Shown: one piece after another, positions 19,429-28,473 of the stretch | Layout: the number at the start of each line of letters is the position of its first letter | Numbering within the stretch: the stretch's first letter is position 1 | Assembly (NCBI RefSeq): GCF_023015625.1 | Contig: NZ_JALKAH010000001.1 | Span: 744,001-808,000, forward strand | Source of the DNA: Yoonia sp. F2084L | GTDB taxonomy: Bacteria; Pseudomonadota; Alphaproteobacteria; Rhodobacterales; Rhodobacteraceae | Direction of reading: 5' to 3' | Length of the DNA stretch: 64,000 nucleotides | Notes under the pieces: model-generated | The model's input: the letters and a program-made list of their open reading frames with translations, nothing else | What the model was told of the DNA's origin: nothing | Databases searched by the model: none | Position numbers and translations under genes: made by a program

Positions 19429-19887
19429 TTACAGCCAGAACATGCCCGTTAGCCCGGCCACCCCGATGGAAAAGCTCAAGGGTAGAACGGCATTTGCCAT
19501 CAGGTGCCATGAGCTGTTTTCCGACCCAAACGCCTTGCGGATTTGGACAAAAATGAACGAACTGATGAAGAATACCAGAAAAAATATGATCGCCGCATAG
19601 CCCGCTTTCGAAAACGGAACGAACAACGCGACCCCTGTCATCAGTTTCACCGCACCCGCGCCAGAACCCCCGATTGCAAACATGATGAGCCCAAAGACAA
19701 ACACACCCGTGGCAAGTCCGATCTGCCAGTAAAGCGGCGTTCGATCTTCGCTCACGAACAAAAGCACCGCAAACAAGACAAACGGCAAGATCGTTAGCCA
19801 GTTCGGGATACGTCCTGTCTTGATCTCAAGCAGCATCGCCAAAACTATGACAGCAGCCACGGCCAGCGGTATCATTTCAACGGTCAT
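19429..19887 (-). CDS. Prepilin peptidase (A24)-like membrane protein lacking both catalytic Asp
   Basis: A 152-residue protein with four or five membrane segments and the size of CpaA/TadV-type minimal prepilin peptidases. The two active-site motifs are in the right places but altered. The first, normally D-x5-IPN, reads E21-IKTGR-IPNWL. The second, normally GxGDxK, reads GAGAVK with A79 in place of Asp. Both aspartates are required for cleavage in characterised A24 enzymes, so this is probably not an active peptidase. The frame is otherwise intact and well conserved in character, which argues for a retained non-proteolytic role. It lies between tRNA-Gly and pgi, with no pilus genes nearby. 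Confidence 0.75.
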   Translation of the reverse strand: MTVEMIPLAVAAVIVLAMLLEIKTGRIPNWLTILPFVLFAVLLFVSEDRTPLYWQIGLATGVFVFGLIMFAIGGSGAGAVKLMTGVALFVPFSKAGYAAIIFFLVFFISSFIFVQIRKAFGSENSSWHLMANAVLPLSFSIGVAGLTGMFWL

Positions 19888-19935
19888 TGCGTCGTCCTTC
19901 GTGCGTTTCCGCCCGCTTATGGCAAAGCCCGCTGT

Positions 19936-21537
19936 CTAAGACACCCCATGATTTTGCAAAAAATCAACAAGTGCGGCAGTTGAGCCATCTTTGCTGTCGG
20001 CGCTTTCCTTGCCTTCCACAACCGGCTGCAAGGCCGTGGCAAGTTCCTTGCCCAGTTCCACACCCCATTGGTCAAAGGAGTTGATGCCCAAGATTGCACC
20101 CTCAACAAAGACACGGTGTTCATAAAGGGCGACGATCTGGCCCAGCACCTCGGGTGTCATTTGCGGATAGACAATGGTCACTGACGGGCGATTGCCTGTG
20201 AAAACGCGGTGACGGGCCTGACGCTCCAACTCCTTGCCGTCAAACTTATCGGCGACCTTACTGCGCGCCTCGCTCAGATCACGACCGCGCATCAGCGCCT
20301 CTGACTGCGCCAGACAGTTTGCAACAAGCAGCTGGTGCTGATGATGCAGATCATCCTCATGACCACGCGCAGCCACCAGAAATTCGCATGGGATGACGCG
20401 GGTGCCTTGGTGGATCAGTTGATAGAATGCATGCTGACCGTTTGTCCCAGGCTCCCCCCAGACAACAGGGCCACTGGGCACGTCCAGATCTGCGCCATCC
20501 ATGCTGACGCCCTTGCCGTTACTTTCCATCTCCAACTGTTGAAGATAGGCCGGTAAACGACTGAGAAGGTTATCATAAGGTAGCACAGCACGCGTCGCAT
20601 GACCGCAAATCTGGTTATGCCAAATGCCCACCAAAGCCAGCATCGCAGGCAGGTTATACTGCCACTCTGCCGCCCGAAAATGCCGGTCCATGGATTGCGC
20701 CCCGCGCAGGAAAGCGCGGAACGCCTCCGGTCCAATCGCGATCATCAGCGACAGGCCAATCGGCCCCCATATTGAGTAACGGCCACCAACCCAATCCTCA
20801 AAACCAAAGACACGTGACGGGTCGATACCAAAGGCGGCGGTTTTGTCTTCTGCTGTCGAAAGGGCCGCAAATTGCGCACCGGTGTCGGTCACGCTTTGGC
20901 GTATCCACGCTTGCGCCGTGCGCGCATTGGTCATGGTTTCAATCGTGGTGAACGTCTTAGACGCCACGATCACAAGCGTCGTCGTGGGGTCGCAACTGCG
21001 CAGCACGCCCGCAATATCGGCCGGATCAACATTGCTGACAAAATGGCAGCGCGGTCCGTCGTGATACGGGGCCAGCGCCTGCACCGCCATCGCTGGACCC
21101 AGATCAGAGCCCCCTATCCCAATGTTCACCACATCGGTGATCTTGCCACCCTGCCCTGCGAAATCGCCCAAACGCACATCATCGGCAAAGCGTTCCATCC
21201 GCGACAGCGTGTCCAACACACCCGGCATCACATCAACGCCATCCACCAGAACAGGATCACCATCCAGATTGCGCAAGGCCGTGTGCAGCACAGCGCGCCC
21301 CTCGGTTTCATTGATCGGCTCGCCCGCAAACATCGCGTCACGTTTGGCCGCAACGCCCGCTTCCTCAAGCAGATCAATCAGTAGGGCACGACCTTCGGTG
21401 TCGATATTCGTCTTGGCATAATCCAGACGCACATCGCCGGTTTGCGCAACAAAGTCAGCCGCGCGGTCCACGTCCACAAGTGTTTCAAACCGACGATCAG
21501 CTACACGCGCATGATGATCCCGCAACTTCTGCCACAT
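19936..21537 (-). CDS. pgi: Glucose-6-phosphate isomerase
   Basis: A 533-residue cytosolic enzyme interconverting glucose-6-phosphate and fructose-6-phosphate. Typical segments are [35 protein letters not shown], the PGI signature region [19 protein letters not shown] and the C-terminal [11 protein letters not shown]. The ATG lies 3 bp beyond the pgl stop, so it is the last gene of zwf-pgl-pgi. In bacteria using the Entner-Doudoroff route, pgi in this operon allows hexose recycling back to glucose-6-phosphate. Confidence 0.95.
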   Translation of the reverse strand: MWQKLRDHHARVADRRFETLVDVDRAADFVAQTGDVRLDYAKTNIDTEGRALLIDLLEEAGVAAKRDAMFAGEPINETEGRAVLHTALRNLDGDPVLVDGVDVMPGVLDTLSRMERFADDVRLGDFAGQGGKITDVVNIGIGGSDLGPAMAVQALAPYHDGPRCHFVSNVDPADIAGVLRSCDPTTTLVIVASKTFTTIETMTNARTAQAWIRQSVTDTGAQFAALSTAEDKTAAFGIDPSRVFGFEDWVGGRYSIWGPIGLSLMIAIGPEAFRAFLRGAQSMDRHFRAAEWQYNLPAMLALVGIWHNQICGHATRAVLPYDNLLSRLPAYLQQLEMESNGKGVSMDGADLDVPSGPVVWGEPGTNGQHAFYQLIHQGTRVIPCEFLVAARGHEDDLHHQHQLLVANCLAQSEALMRGRDLSEARSKVADKFDGKELERQARHRVFTGNRPSVTIVYPQMTPEVLGQIVALYEHRVFVEGAILGINSFDQWGVELGKELATALQPVVEGKESADSKDGSTAALVDFLQNHGVS

Positions 21538-21540
21538 GAC

Positions 21541-22212
21541 CTAACGCTCCGCCCAATGAACGATGGTGCCGTTCAGGATCGCCGCGACCGGTGCCTGTTC
21601 AGGTGGTAAGTGACGGGCCTTTTCCAACGCCTCGCGCTTTTCACCGCCAACGATAACCAAATGACGGCTCATCGCTGATTTTAGGACCTTCGCAGACAAT
21701 GTGATACGCGGCTCAGGTGCGCCGGGGGCACGCATGGCCACAAGATTGTCGTCGCCATGCAAGGCGTGATCCAACTGATCCGCCCCGGGGAAAATAGAGG
21801 CGGTGTGCATATCTGTCCCCATTCCCAGCAACATCACTGAAATCGGCAATTCCGGCTCAAGCGCGGCCGCCAGATCGGACAGTTTTTCTTCGGGTGTCTG
21901 CGCATCGGCGTAAAGCGGTACGTAGGGTGCTGCCGCCGCGCGGTCGATCAACAAACGTTCGCGCAGCAGACGGGTGTTGGACCGTTCAGAGGTTTCAGGA
22001 ACCCAGCGTTCATCGGTCAGCATCACATGCACACGGGACCAATCCAGATCAACAGCGCAGAGACTGTCAAAGATCGGCCCCGGCGTTGTTCCACCGGGTA
22101 CCGCAAAAGAAGCATGCTCATGGACCAGCAGGCAATTCTTAAGCTCGCTGGCCAGCGTGTCCGCCAAATCCATCATCATCATTTCAGCGTCTGGATAATC
22201 AACGATCTTCAT
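21541..22212 (-). CDS. pgl: 6-phosphogluconolactonase
   Basis: A 223-residue cytosolic lactonase hydrolysing 6-phosphogluconolactone to 6-phosphogluconate, directly after Zwf in the pathway. Family motifs are AVPGGTTPGPIFDSL, VMLTDERWVPETSERSN and LGMGTDMHTASIFPG. It lies 30 bp after zwf and 3 bp before pgi on the minus strand. The C-terminal part is short but complete for this family. Confidence 0.93.
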   Translation of the reverse strand: MKIVDYPDAEMMMMDLADTLASELKNCLLVHEHASFAVPGGTTPGPIFDSLCAVDLDWSRVHVMLTDERWVPETSERSNTRLLRERLLIDRAAAAPYVPLYADAQTPEEKLSDLAAALEPELPISVMLLGMGTDMHTASIFPGADQLDHALHGDDNLVAMRAPGAPEPRITLSAKVLKSAMSRHLVIVGGEKREALEKARHLPPEQAPVAAILNGTIVHWAER

Positions 22213-22242
22213 TTTACCGGTCCTTTATCTCTGCTACGCAGT

Positions 22243-23697
22243 TCAGCCTTTGATCTCGCGCCATTTGCGCCCATCACGGTGCAGCAGCATCATCGCATCT
22301 TCTGGCCCGGCTGATCCTGCATCATAGTGCTTGGGTACATCATTGCGCGCCTCCCAACTATGGATCAACGGATCGGTCCATGCCCAAGCGGCCTCGACCT
22401 CGTCCCCGCGCATAAAGAGCGTCTGGTTCCCCCGGATCACATCCATGATCAGGCGCTCATAGGCATCTGTGACGTCTTCTGCATCGTCGCCCAAAGCTTC
22501 GGCAAAGGTCATGTCCAAAGGCACATCAATCAGGCGCATCCCGCCCGGTCCCGGCTCTTTGATCGTCACCTGCAAATCCATGCCTTCGTTCGGCTGCAAG
22601 CGGATCGACAGAATGTTGCGATGGCGCGCCTCGTCGCCTTCGAAAATCGTATGCCCGAGATCCTTAAAAACAACGGCAATCTCGGAAGACCGCGCCTTCA
22701 TCCGCTTGCCTGTGCGCAGATAAAACGGCACACCAGCCCATCGCCAATTGGCGATATGGCAGCGCATCGCGATAAAGCTTTCGGTAAAGCTGCGCGGGTT
22801 TTCCGCGTCTTCACGGTAGCTGGGGCCGTCCGGCCCAGCGTCATACTGACCACGGACAATATGATGATGATCAATGGGCTGTAATGCATTGATTACTTTT
22901 AGTTTTTCGTCACGCACGGCATCAGATTCAAACTGGCCTGGGGGTTCCATCGCGATCAGGCACAAAAGCTGCATGAGGTGGTTTTGCACCATGTCGCGCA
23001 TCGCACCGGATTTGTCATAATACGCGCCGCGTCCACCGACGCCGACCGTTTCAGCCACTGTGATCTGGATGTGGTCGACGTAATGGTTGTTCCAAAGTGG
23101 TTCGAACAGGACGTTCCCGAAACGGACAGCCATCAGGTTTTGAACCGTCTCTTTGCCCAGATAGTGATCAATCCGGTAAATCTGACTTTCGTCGAAGTGG
23201 GCCGCCAGTGTTTCGTTCAACGCGCGCGCGCTTTCCAGATCGCGACCAAAGGGCTTTTCAACCACAATCCGGCTTTTCTTGTTGGCAATCATATTGGTGT
23301 GTAGCCGCTCGGCCAGATCACCAAAAAGCGACGGGGCCACCGAAAAGTAGAAGGCTTGCACAACGTCCTGGCGCACGATCTTGGCAAGTGCGGCCCATCC
23401 GCCTTCGCCCTTCGCGTCAATGGCGACATATTCAAGCTGTTGAAGAAAGGCCCGTAAGCCTTTCGTACTACGCGCTTCTTCACCGCCAAACTCAGCCACG
23501 GCATCCGCGATCATCGCGCGGTAACCGTCAGCGTCCATTTCCGAGCGTGCTGCGCCAATAATCCGCGACCCGGCAGGCATTTGCCCCGACAGGAAGCGCC
23601 GAAACAAGCCGGGCAGAATTTTGCGCCGGGCCAAATCGCCGGTGCCGCCAAAAATCACAAGATCGAACTCTTCGACCGGAATGACGCGAGAGACCAT
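22243..23697 (-). CDS. zwf: Glucose-6-phosphate 1-dehydrogenase
   Basis: A 484-residue NAD(P)-dependent enzyme that commits glucose-6-phosphate to the Entner-Doudoroff and oxidative pentose phosphate routes. The nucleotide-binding GGTGDLARRKILPGL, the EKPFGRDLESA segment and the active-site RIDHYLGKETVQNL are present. I chose the ATG at 23697, which has GGGGAG about 7 nt upstream; an in-frame TTG at 23703 is too close to that site. It is the first gene of zwf-pgl-pgi, and a LacI-type palindrome lies 26 bp before the start. Confidence 0.95.
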   Translation of the reverse strand: MVSRVIPVEEFDLVIFGGTGDLARRKILPGLFRRFLSGQMPAGSRIIGAARSEMDADGYRAMIADAVAEFGGEEARSTKGLRAFLQQLEYVAIDAKGEGGWAALAKIVRQDVVQAFYFSVAPSLFGDLAERLHTNMIANKKSRIVVEKPFGRDLESARALNETLAAHFDESQIYRIDHYLGKETVQNLMAVRFGNVLFEPLWNNHYVDHIQITVAETVGVGGRGAYYDKSGAMRDMVQNHLMQLLCLIAMEPPGQFESDAVRDEKLKVINALQPIDHHHIVRGQYDAGPDGPSYREDAENPRSFTESFIAMRCHIANWRWAGVPFYLRTGKRMKARSSEIAVVFKDLGHTIFEGDEARHRNILSIRLQPNEGMDLQVTIKEPGPGGMRLIDVPLDMTFAEALGDDAEDVTDAYERLIMDVIRGNQTLFMRGDEVEAAWAWTDPLIHSWEARNDVPKHYDAGSAGPEDAMMLLHRDGRKWREIKG

Positions 23698-23722
23698 AAG
23701 CAAACTCCCCTATGGATATGAG

Positions 23723-23736
23723 CGTTAGCGCTAACG
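23723..23736. promoter_or_regulatory. LacI-family-type operator upstream of zwf
   Basis: CGTTAGCGCTAACG is a perfect 14-bp palindrome with the AGCGCT centre of LacI-family sites, 26-39 bp before the zwf ATG. The outer bases differ from the agl operator (CCAAAGCGCTTTGG), so a different LacI-family regulator, not encoded in this window, is likely. Confidence 0.7.
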
Positions 23737-23767
23737 AAAACTCACTACCCTGACGCGGCGTCTAAGT

Positions 23768-24355
23768 CTAGGCTTCGAGTTCAGCATCCCAGTAAAGGAA
23801 ATCCAGCCAGCTATCATGCAGGTGGTTTGGTGGAAATTTCCTGCCGACGTTATGCAACTGCTCTGGCACCGGCCTGCGCGGCGGCTTTTGCAAGCTCATC
23901 CCGCATTGTTTGAGCGACCGCGCCCCCTTGCGCAGGTTACAAGGCGAACAGGCCGCCACAACATTTTCCCAGCTGGTGATCCCGCCGCTGGCACGTGGCA
24001 CAACATGGTCAAACGTCAGATCGCCACGCGCGCCACAGTATTGGCAACAGAATTCATCCCGCAAAAACAGGTTAAAGCGGGTAAAAGCCACCATCTTTTG
24101 TGGCCTCACATAGTCTTTCAGTACAACCACGGAAGGGATTTTGATCACTGTCGACGGGCTGCGCACGACCTCATCGTATTCGCTGACGATATCAACACGG
24201 TCGAGCCAAGCGGCCTTGACCGCTTCCTGCCAGGGCCACAGTGACAATGGATAATATGACAGTGGGCGGTAGTCCGCATTCAGCACCAACGCCGGATAGT
24301 GTTTGAGCGCACCAGGCGCGCGCACAAAGTCAGTTCTGAATTCCGTCTGCGTCAT
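23768..24355 (-). CDS. HNH endonuclease-family protein
   Basis: A 195-residue protein with an HNH nuclease core: CQYCG (about 104-108), the catalytic TFDHVVPRASGG (about 114-125), ENVVAACSPCN with the second zinc pair, then basic residues RKGARSLKQCG. The N-terminal LVLNADYRPLSYYPLSLWPWQEAVKAAW motif is typical of a widespread chromosomal HNH family found alone in many bacteria. The family's role is not established; no restriction-modification or phage partner gene is adjacent. It is upstream of and co-oriented with zwf, which has its own operator in between. Confidence 0.85.
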   Translation of the reverse strand: MTQTEFRTDFVRAPGALKHYPALVLNADYRPLSYYPLSLWPWQEAVKAAWLDRVDIVSEYDEVVRSPSTVIKIPSVVVLKDYVRPQKMVAFTRFNLFLRDEFCCQYCGARGDLTFDHVVPRASGGITSWENVVAACSPCNLRKGARSLKQCGMSLQKPPRRPVPEQLHNVGRKFPPNHLHDSWLDFLYWDAELEA

Positions 24356-24492
24356 TAGTCACACCCCAGATAGGCTGTGCGGGAGCAGTCAAAGCGGCAG
24401 TCCCGCATTCTTCTTAACGAAGACTATATATCGCGTCAGAAATGTGACAACCCCCAGAATATGCGGCAAAAAGTCGAAAAATCGCGCAGGCT

Positions 24493-25242
24493 TTACGCCG
24501 CTAACTTCCCATCGGACATCATCACTTGCGCACGCCCTCGTGCCTTGGCGCGCAAAAGTGCGGCCTCGGCCTGTTGCATTAGGACGGCAAGTGCAGTTTG
24601 CCCATCCGCCATGGCCACACCAACGGACACGGTCACCTCAAAACGCGTGGTTCCCGTTGTGACCTGAATACCCTGCGCCAAACGCTCTGCCACGCTGCGC
24701 CCGGCATCAAGCGTGGTCCCCGGCAGGTAGACGGCAATTGTCGCCCCGTCGATACGGCCGACGACATCGGTCGCGCGCGTTACTTCGCGTAGCCGGATAG
24801 CCAACGCCATCAAACATAGATCACCAGCGTGATGGTCGTGTTTGGCGTTGATCTGCCCTAACCCGTCGATGTCCAGCATCATCAAGACGCCGGTTTGCTG
24901 CAGCTTACGCTCGGTCCGTTTGATAAATGGCAGCCGTTGCAAAAGTCCAGTCATCTGATCGGTTTCGCTGGCTTCGATCAATTGCACCCGCAACCGGCCC
25001 ATATCGGCCATAATCCCGGTCACCACCGCATAAAGCGGCAGGCCAATCATCACCATGGCACCAATGTAGTCGCGTGTGACACCGTGAAAGGCGTTATCCT
25101 GCAACACATCATGCGCGAAAACTGTGCCGATAACACCCAGTGCCAAAATGGCATAACGGATGGCCCAGCCTAGCCGGTTCTTTGGGCCCAAAAGTGAAAC
25201 AATAGGGCTATGCATTATGCAACCTGCATTGACTGAAAGCAC
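24493..25242 (-). CDS. GGDEF-domain protein with a degenerate active site
   Basis: A 249-residue protein with an N-terminal membrane region (about residues 24-80, two segments) and a C-terminal GGDEF fold. The fold is recognisable from TDQMTGLLQRLPF, MMLDIDGLGQINAKHDHHAGD (metal Asp near 124) and VGRID. The signature GGDEF itself reads D165-GATI, so cyclic-di-GMP synthesis is unlikely; a binding or scaffolding role is more plausible. The start may be GTG at 25242, with GAGG 7 nt upstream, or ATG at 25215. A CtrA-like site lies 35 bp upstream of 25242, matching the link between CtrA and c-di-GMP proteins known in related bacteria. Confidence 0.8.
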   Translation of the reverse strand: MLSVNAGCIMHSPIVSLLGPKNRLGWAIRYAILALGVIGTVFAHDVLQDNAFHGVTRDYIGAMVMIGLPLYAVVTGIMADMGRLRVQLIEASETDQMTGLLQRLPFIKRTERKLQQTGVLMMLDIDGLGQINAKHDHHAGDLCLMALAIRLREVTRATDVVGRIDGATIAVYLPGTTLDAGRSVAERLAQGIQVTTGTTRFEVTVSVGVAMADGQTALAVLMQQAEAALLRAKARGRAQVMMSDGKLAA

Positions 25243-25276
25243 CGACCGCCCTCGGGTCGATTAACACATGCAAATT

Positions 25277-25292
25277 GTAAGGAACACTTAAC
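25277..25292. promoter_or_regulatory. CtrA-like site upstream of the degenerate GGDEF gene
   Basis: GTAAGGAACACTTAAC differs from the perfect site upstream of cckA (TTAAGGAACCCTTAAC) at two of 16 positions and from the TTAA-N7-TTAAC consensus at one. It sits 35 bp before the GTG start, between divergence-free minus-strand genes, where a promoter is expected. Confidence 0.55.
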
Positions 25293-25316
25293 AGAAGACA
25301 ACAATCTACCCTCCGA

Positions 25317-25985
25317 TTAGCTGAGCCCCAATCTATCGCGCATGAACGCCAGGGCAACGGAAAGGCCGTCTGGCGCAATGCCGTGGCCGGTACCCTTCAT
25401 TATATGAGCATAGACCTCTTTCCAACCTGCATCTTGCAAAGCTTCCGCAGCGGCAGGCAAGGACTGTGGCGGCACGACATCATCCGCGTCACCGTGGATC
25501 AGCAAAACCGGCGGGCGGCTTTGGGTTTCTTCGGCCAGCAATTCAGGCTCTAGCAGACGCCCGGAAAAGGCGACAATACCTGCGATCGGATCTTCGCGCC
25601 GCGGCACCACATGCAGCGCCATCATCGTGCCTTGCGAAAATCCAAGCACCATCACTTGTTCCGGCAGCAAATCCTCATCGACCATAATCCCATCCAGAAA
25701 CGCATCCAGATCAGCAGCCGCGCGTTCCAGCCCAAGCTTGCTTTCCTCTTCGCTGGACCCGTCAATCCACGGGATCGGAAACCATTGGCGGCCCATTGGC
25801 GCGCCCGCGCATTCCTCCGGCGCATCAGGCGAGATGAACAGCGTATCAGGCATATGTTCACCCAACGGATCGGCGAGACTGATCAAGTCGGCAGCATTCG
25901 CCCCATATCCATGTAGAAATATCACGCAGGATCGTATCTCACCCGATACCGGTTCGCGCCGCTCGGCGTCCAAAGCTCGTGTCAT
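25317..25985 (-). CDS. Phospholipase/carboxylesterase-type alpha/beta hydrolase (YpfH-like)
   Basis: A 222-residue cytosolic serine hydrolase with the triad S117 (LGFSQGTMM), D168 (HGDADDVVP) and H201 (GTGHGIAPDG), and the early oxyanion segment FLHGYGANAADL. Members cleave small esters or act as lysophospholipase-like enzymes; the substrate is not readable. I chose the ATG at 25985, which overlaps the glycosylase stop by ATGA; the frame is open further upstream to 26054 but that would run deep into the preceding gene. Confidence 0.85.
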   Translation of the reverse strand: MTRALDAERREPVSGEIRSCVIFLHGYGANAADLISLADPLGEHMPDTLFISPDAPEECAGAPMGRQWFPIPWIDGSSEEESKLGLERAAADLDAFLDGIMVDEDLLPEQVMVLGFSQGTMMALHVVPRREDPIAGIVAFSGRLLEPELLAEETQSRPPVLLIHGDADDVVPPQSLPAAAEALQDAGWKEVYAHIMKGTGHGIAPDGLSVALAFMRDRLGLS

Positions 25986-26611
25986 CTGATGCCTTCCCGT
26001 TGTTTGTGCTGCTTGTAGTAGGCCCACATGATCCGGGCCGCAACCGATCGCCACGGCGACCAGTCTTCGGCCATCGCGCGCAGCTCTTTTTCTTTGGGGC
26101 GTTCGGGCAGATCAAAGATCAGCTTGGCCGTTTCCTGCAACGCCAAATCACCCGGCGCAAAGACATCCGCCCGGCCCAGTGAAAACATCGCGTAAATCTC
26201 AGCCGTCCAAGCGCCGATCCCCTGCACGGCGGTCAGTTCCTTGATCACCTGCGTCGCGGGCAATCCCCGCAACCCCTCGTAGTCAATCCCGGCAGCCGCA
26301 AGCGCATGGGCATAGCGTGCCTTTTGCCGGCTCAGCCCCAGATCACGCAGCGCATCATCACTGGCGGTCGCAACATTTGCCGGATCGGTCATGCCCGCCG
26401 CCTGCAACCGCCCCCAGATCGCATTGGCCGAGGCCACGCTGACCTGCTGGCTGACAATGGCGCTTAACAGTTCTGCAAAACCATCGGGCTTCAAACGCAA
26501 CGGGAGTGGCGGTAACCCTTTCATGGCCTGTGCAAAGCGGGGCTCAGACTGACACAACCAAACGGCACCTTCAGCGACACATGCGTCCCCAATAATCACA
26601 CGCTCTTTCAC
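25982..26611 (-). CDS. DNA-3-methyladenine glycosylase II-like protein (HhH-GPD)
   Basis: A 209-residue base-excision repair enzyme of the HhH-GPD fold. It has LLSAIVSQQVSVASANAIWGRL, the hairpin LTAVQGIGAWTAEIYAM and the catalytic Asp in DVFAPGDLALQ. It should remove alkylated bases such as 3-methyladenine. It is shorter than E. coli AlkA because the N-terminal TBP-like domain is reduced, as in many proteobacterial forms. I chose the GTG at 26611, which overlaps the cobK stop as GTGA; a TTG at 26626 is an alternative. An Ada gene is at 41 kb. Confidence 0.85.
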   Translation of the reverse strand: MKERVIIGDACVAEGAVWLCQSEPRFAQAMKGLPPLPLRLKPDGFAELLSAIVSQQVSVASANAIWGRLQAAGMTDPANVATASDDALRDLGLSRQKARYAHALAAAGIDYEGLRGLPATQVIKELTAVQGIGAWTAEIYAMFSLGRADVFAPGDLALQETAKLIFDLPERPKEKELRAMAEDWSPWRSVAARIMWAYYKQHKQREGIR

Positions 26612-27330
26612 AGGGCACGCACCCAATCCAACGCCGCCTCAACTGTGTCTACGACAGGCCAATCCCCTTGTGCGGGCCGCTTTATCATCAATACCGGAAT
26701 ACCCAGCTGACGCGCTGCGGTCAGCTTGGTCCGACTTGGCGCCCCTCCGGCGTTCTTGACCACCAGACAGTCCACACCAAGCTGTCGAAACAACGCCACT
26801 TCGTCTTCGACTGAAAACGGCGGGCGCCCCACAAGAAACCGACCACCCGCAAAGGGAAAATCATCGGTCGGCGGGTCGATTTGGCGACAAATCACTTCGC
26901 GCCCGACCAGATTGGCAAAGCGGCCCAGGGTCTGCCGGCCAGTGCCAAGAAAGACCACCGCATTTGTCGGTATATGATGGGCGGCCTCTGTCTCATCTAG
27001 AATTTGGGTCCAGTTGTCCCCGGGTTCAGCCACCCACGCGGGCCGCAGGAATTGCACATATGGAACCTTCAGGGACCGGCAAATCCGTGCGGTGCGTTCG
27101 GTAATCTTGTGAGCAAACGGGTGTGTCGCATCCAGAACAGCCGTGATCCCGGCGTCCTGTAGATAACGCTCAAAGCCATCAGCCCCGCCAAACCCGCCAA
27201 CCCGGGTGGGCAACGGCTGCGTTTCAGGATTTCGTGTGGCACCGGCCAATGAAATGACAGCATCGGTCCCGCGCAAATGCGCCGCAATCTGACGGGCCTC
27301 GCCCGTGCCCCCCAGCAGCAACAGCGTCAC
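26608..27330 (-). CDS. cobK: Precorrin-6A reductase
   Basis: A 240-residue NADPH-dependent enzyme of corrin ring synthesis (CobK/CbiJ). The N-terminal nucleotide motif LLLGGTGEARQIAAHL, DATHPFAHKITERTARIC and [30 protein letters not shown] are characteristic. The GTG start overlaps the cbiD stop by 4 nt and its stop overlaps the glycosylase start, so four minus-strand genes (cbiD-cobK-glycosylase-esterase) are chained by 4-nt overlaps. The DNA repair partners look like passengers of the transcript. Confidence 0.9.
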   Translation of the reverse strand: MTLLLLGGTGEARQIAAHLRGTDAVISLAGATRNPETQPLPTRVGGFGGADGFERYLQDAGITAVLDATHPFAHKITERTARICRSLKVPYVQFLRPAWVAEPGDNWTQILDETEAAHHIPTNAVVFLGTGRQTLGRFANLVGREVICRQIDPPTDDFPFAGGRFLVGRPPFSVEDEVALFRQLGVDCLVVKNAGGAPSRTKLTAARQLGIPVLMIKRPAQGDWPVVDTVEAALDWVRAL

Positions 27331-28376
27331 CCGCCCGCCCTCGCGATGATCGCACCTTTGCGATCAATGATGATGATATCGAAGGTTATCTGCGGTGACG
27401 CAAAGCGGCTTTGCACCTGCGCCAATGCGGCTTGCGCTAAGGTCGCTGCCAGCGGCGGTCCGGCAATCTGGTACGCCTCTAACGCGGTATTGGCTTGCGC
27501 CACGCGCGGATCGTTGACCCTCTGCGCGAGGTCCGCAAAATCCACCTGACTGCGCCCCGAGTGCAGATCAATCGCGCCTTGTGCAAGCTTGGTGATCTTG
27601 CCGATCCCGCCGCCAATCGTCACGCGCCCCACAGGATGGGTCATCAGGTACTTCAACATGCCGCCCGCAAAATCGCCCATATCCAGCATCGCGTGGTCCG
27701 GCAGATCATAAAGCGCCTGCACCGCAGCCTCGGATGTGGCACCGGTGCATCCGGCAACATGGCTCAGACCTGCCGCACGCGCCACATCAATCCCACGATG
27801 AATAGAGGCAATCCATGCCGCACAACTAAAGGGCCGGACAACCCCCGTTGTGCCGAGGATCGACAAACCGCCTTCGATCCCCAGCCGCGGATTCCAGGTC
27901 TTCAAGGCAAGCTCTTGGCCGCCGGGCACGGACACTTCGATTGTCACAGCAGGTGTTTGACCAAACTGCGCAGCCATTTCCGTGACCACCTCTGTCATCA
28001 TCCGCCGCGGCACCGGATTGATTGCAGGTTCGCCCACTCCAATCGGCAGGCCGGCTTTGGTGACAGTGCCAACACCATCACCTGCGGCAAACACAATACC
28101 GTCCGGAGAGGCGGAAACAGTCACAACGATCAAAGCCCCATGGGTCACATCAGGATCGTCACCCGCGTCCTTGGTGATCCCGACACGCGCCCAGTCCTGA
28201 CCGGCCTCAGCCAGGGCAAGTGGAAAAACAGGGGTTTCACCCTTGGGCAAGGTAATCCCGACCTCATGCGGAAACGCCCCACCCCACAGCCGCATCAACG
28301 CCGCTTTTGTCGCCGCTGTCGCGCACGCCCCCGTGGTCCAACCCCGGCGCAGTTCTGTCTTGGCCTTATCCTTCAT
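27327..28376 (-). CDS. cbiD: Cobalt-precorrin-5B C1-methyltransferase
   Basis: A 349-residue SAM-dependent enzyme methylating C-1 of the corrin macrocycle. The start LRRGWTTGACATAATKAAL is diagnostic for CbiD, followed by VTKAGLPIGVGEPAINPVPRRMM and GGGIGKITKLAQGAIDLHS. I chose the ATG at 28376, which puts the diagnostic motif near residue 11; the frame is open to 28412 but adds nothing family-like. CbiD is often listed with the anaerobic route, yet it occurs with aerobic-type gene sets in alphaproteobacteria in place of CobF. It is divergent from cobA. Confidence 0.92.
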   Translation of the reverse strand: MKDKAKTELRRGWTTGACATAATKAALMRLWGGAFPHEVGITLPKGETPVFPLALAEAGQDWARVGITKDAGDDPDVTHGALIVVTVSASPDGIVFAAGDGVGTVTKAGLPIGVGEPAINPVPRRMMTEVVTEMAAQFGQTPAVTIEVSVPGGQELALKTWNPRLGIEGGLSILGTTGVVRPFSCAAWIASIHRGIDVARAAGLSHVAGCTGATSEAAVQALYDLPDHAMLDMGDFAGGMLKYLMTHPVGRVTIGGGIGKITKLAQGAIDLHSGRSQVDFADLAQRVNDPRVAQANTALEAYQIAGPPLAATLAQAALAQVQSRFASPQITFDIIIIDRKGAIIARAGG

Positions 28377-28473
28377 TAGCGTGACGATAGGCAGGCGCGC
28401 GCATGACGGCAATCAACAATACGAGGTCGTTTGTCACCTTTCCAAATCGAGCGTTCAGCGGCATAAAGCAACT

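Noticed and set aside
23768..24355. HNH gene as part of a defence or mobile island
   Set aside because: No recombinase, methylase, phage gene, repeats or attachment site nearby; a widespread solitary chromosomal family.
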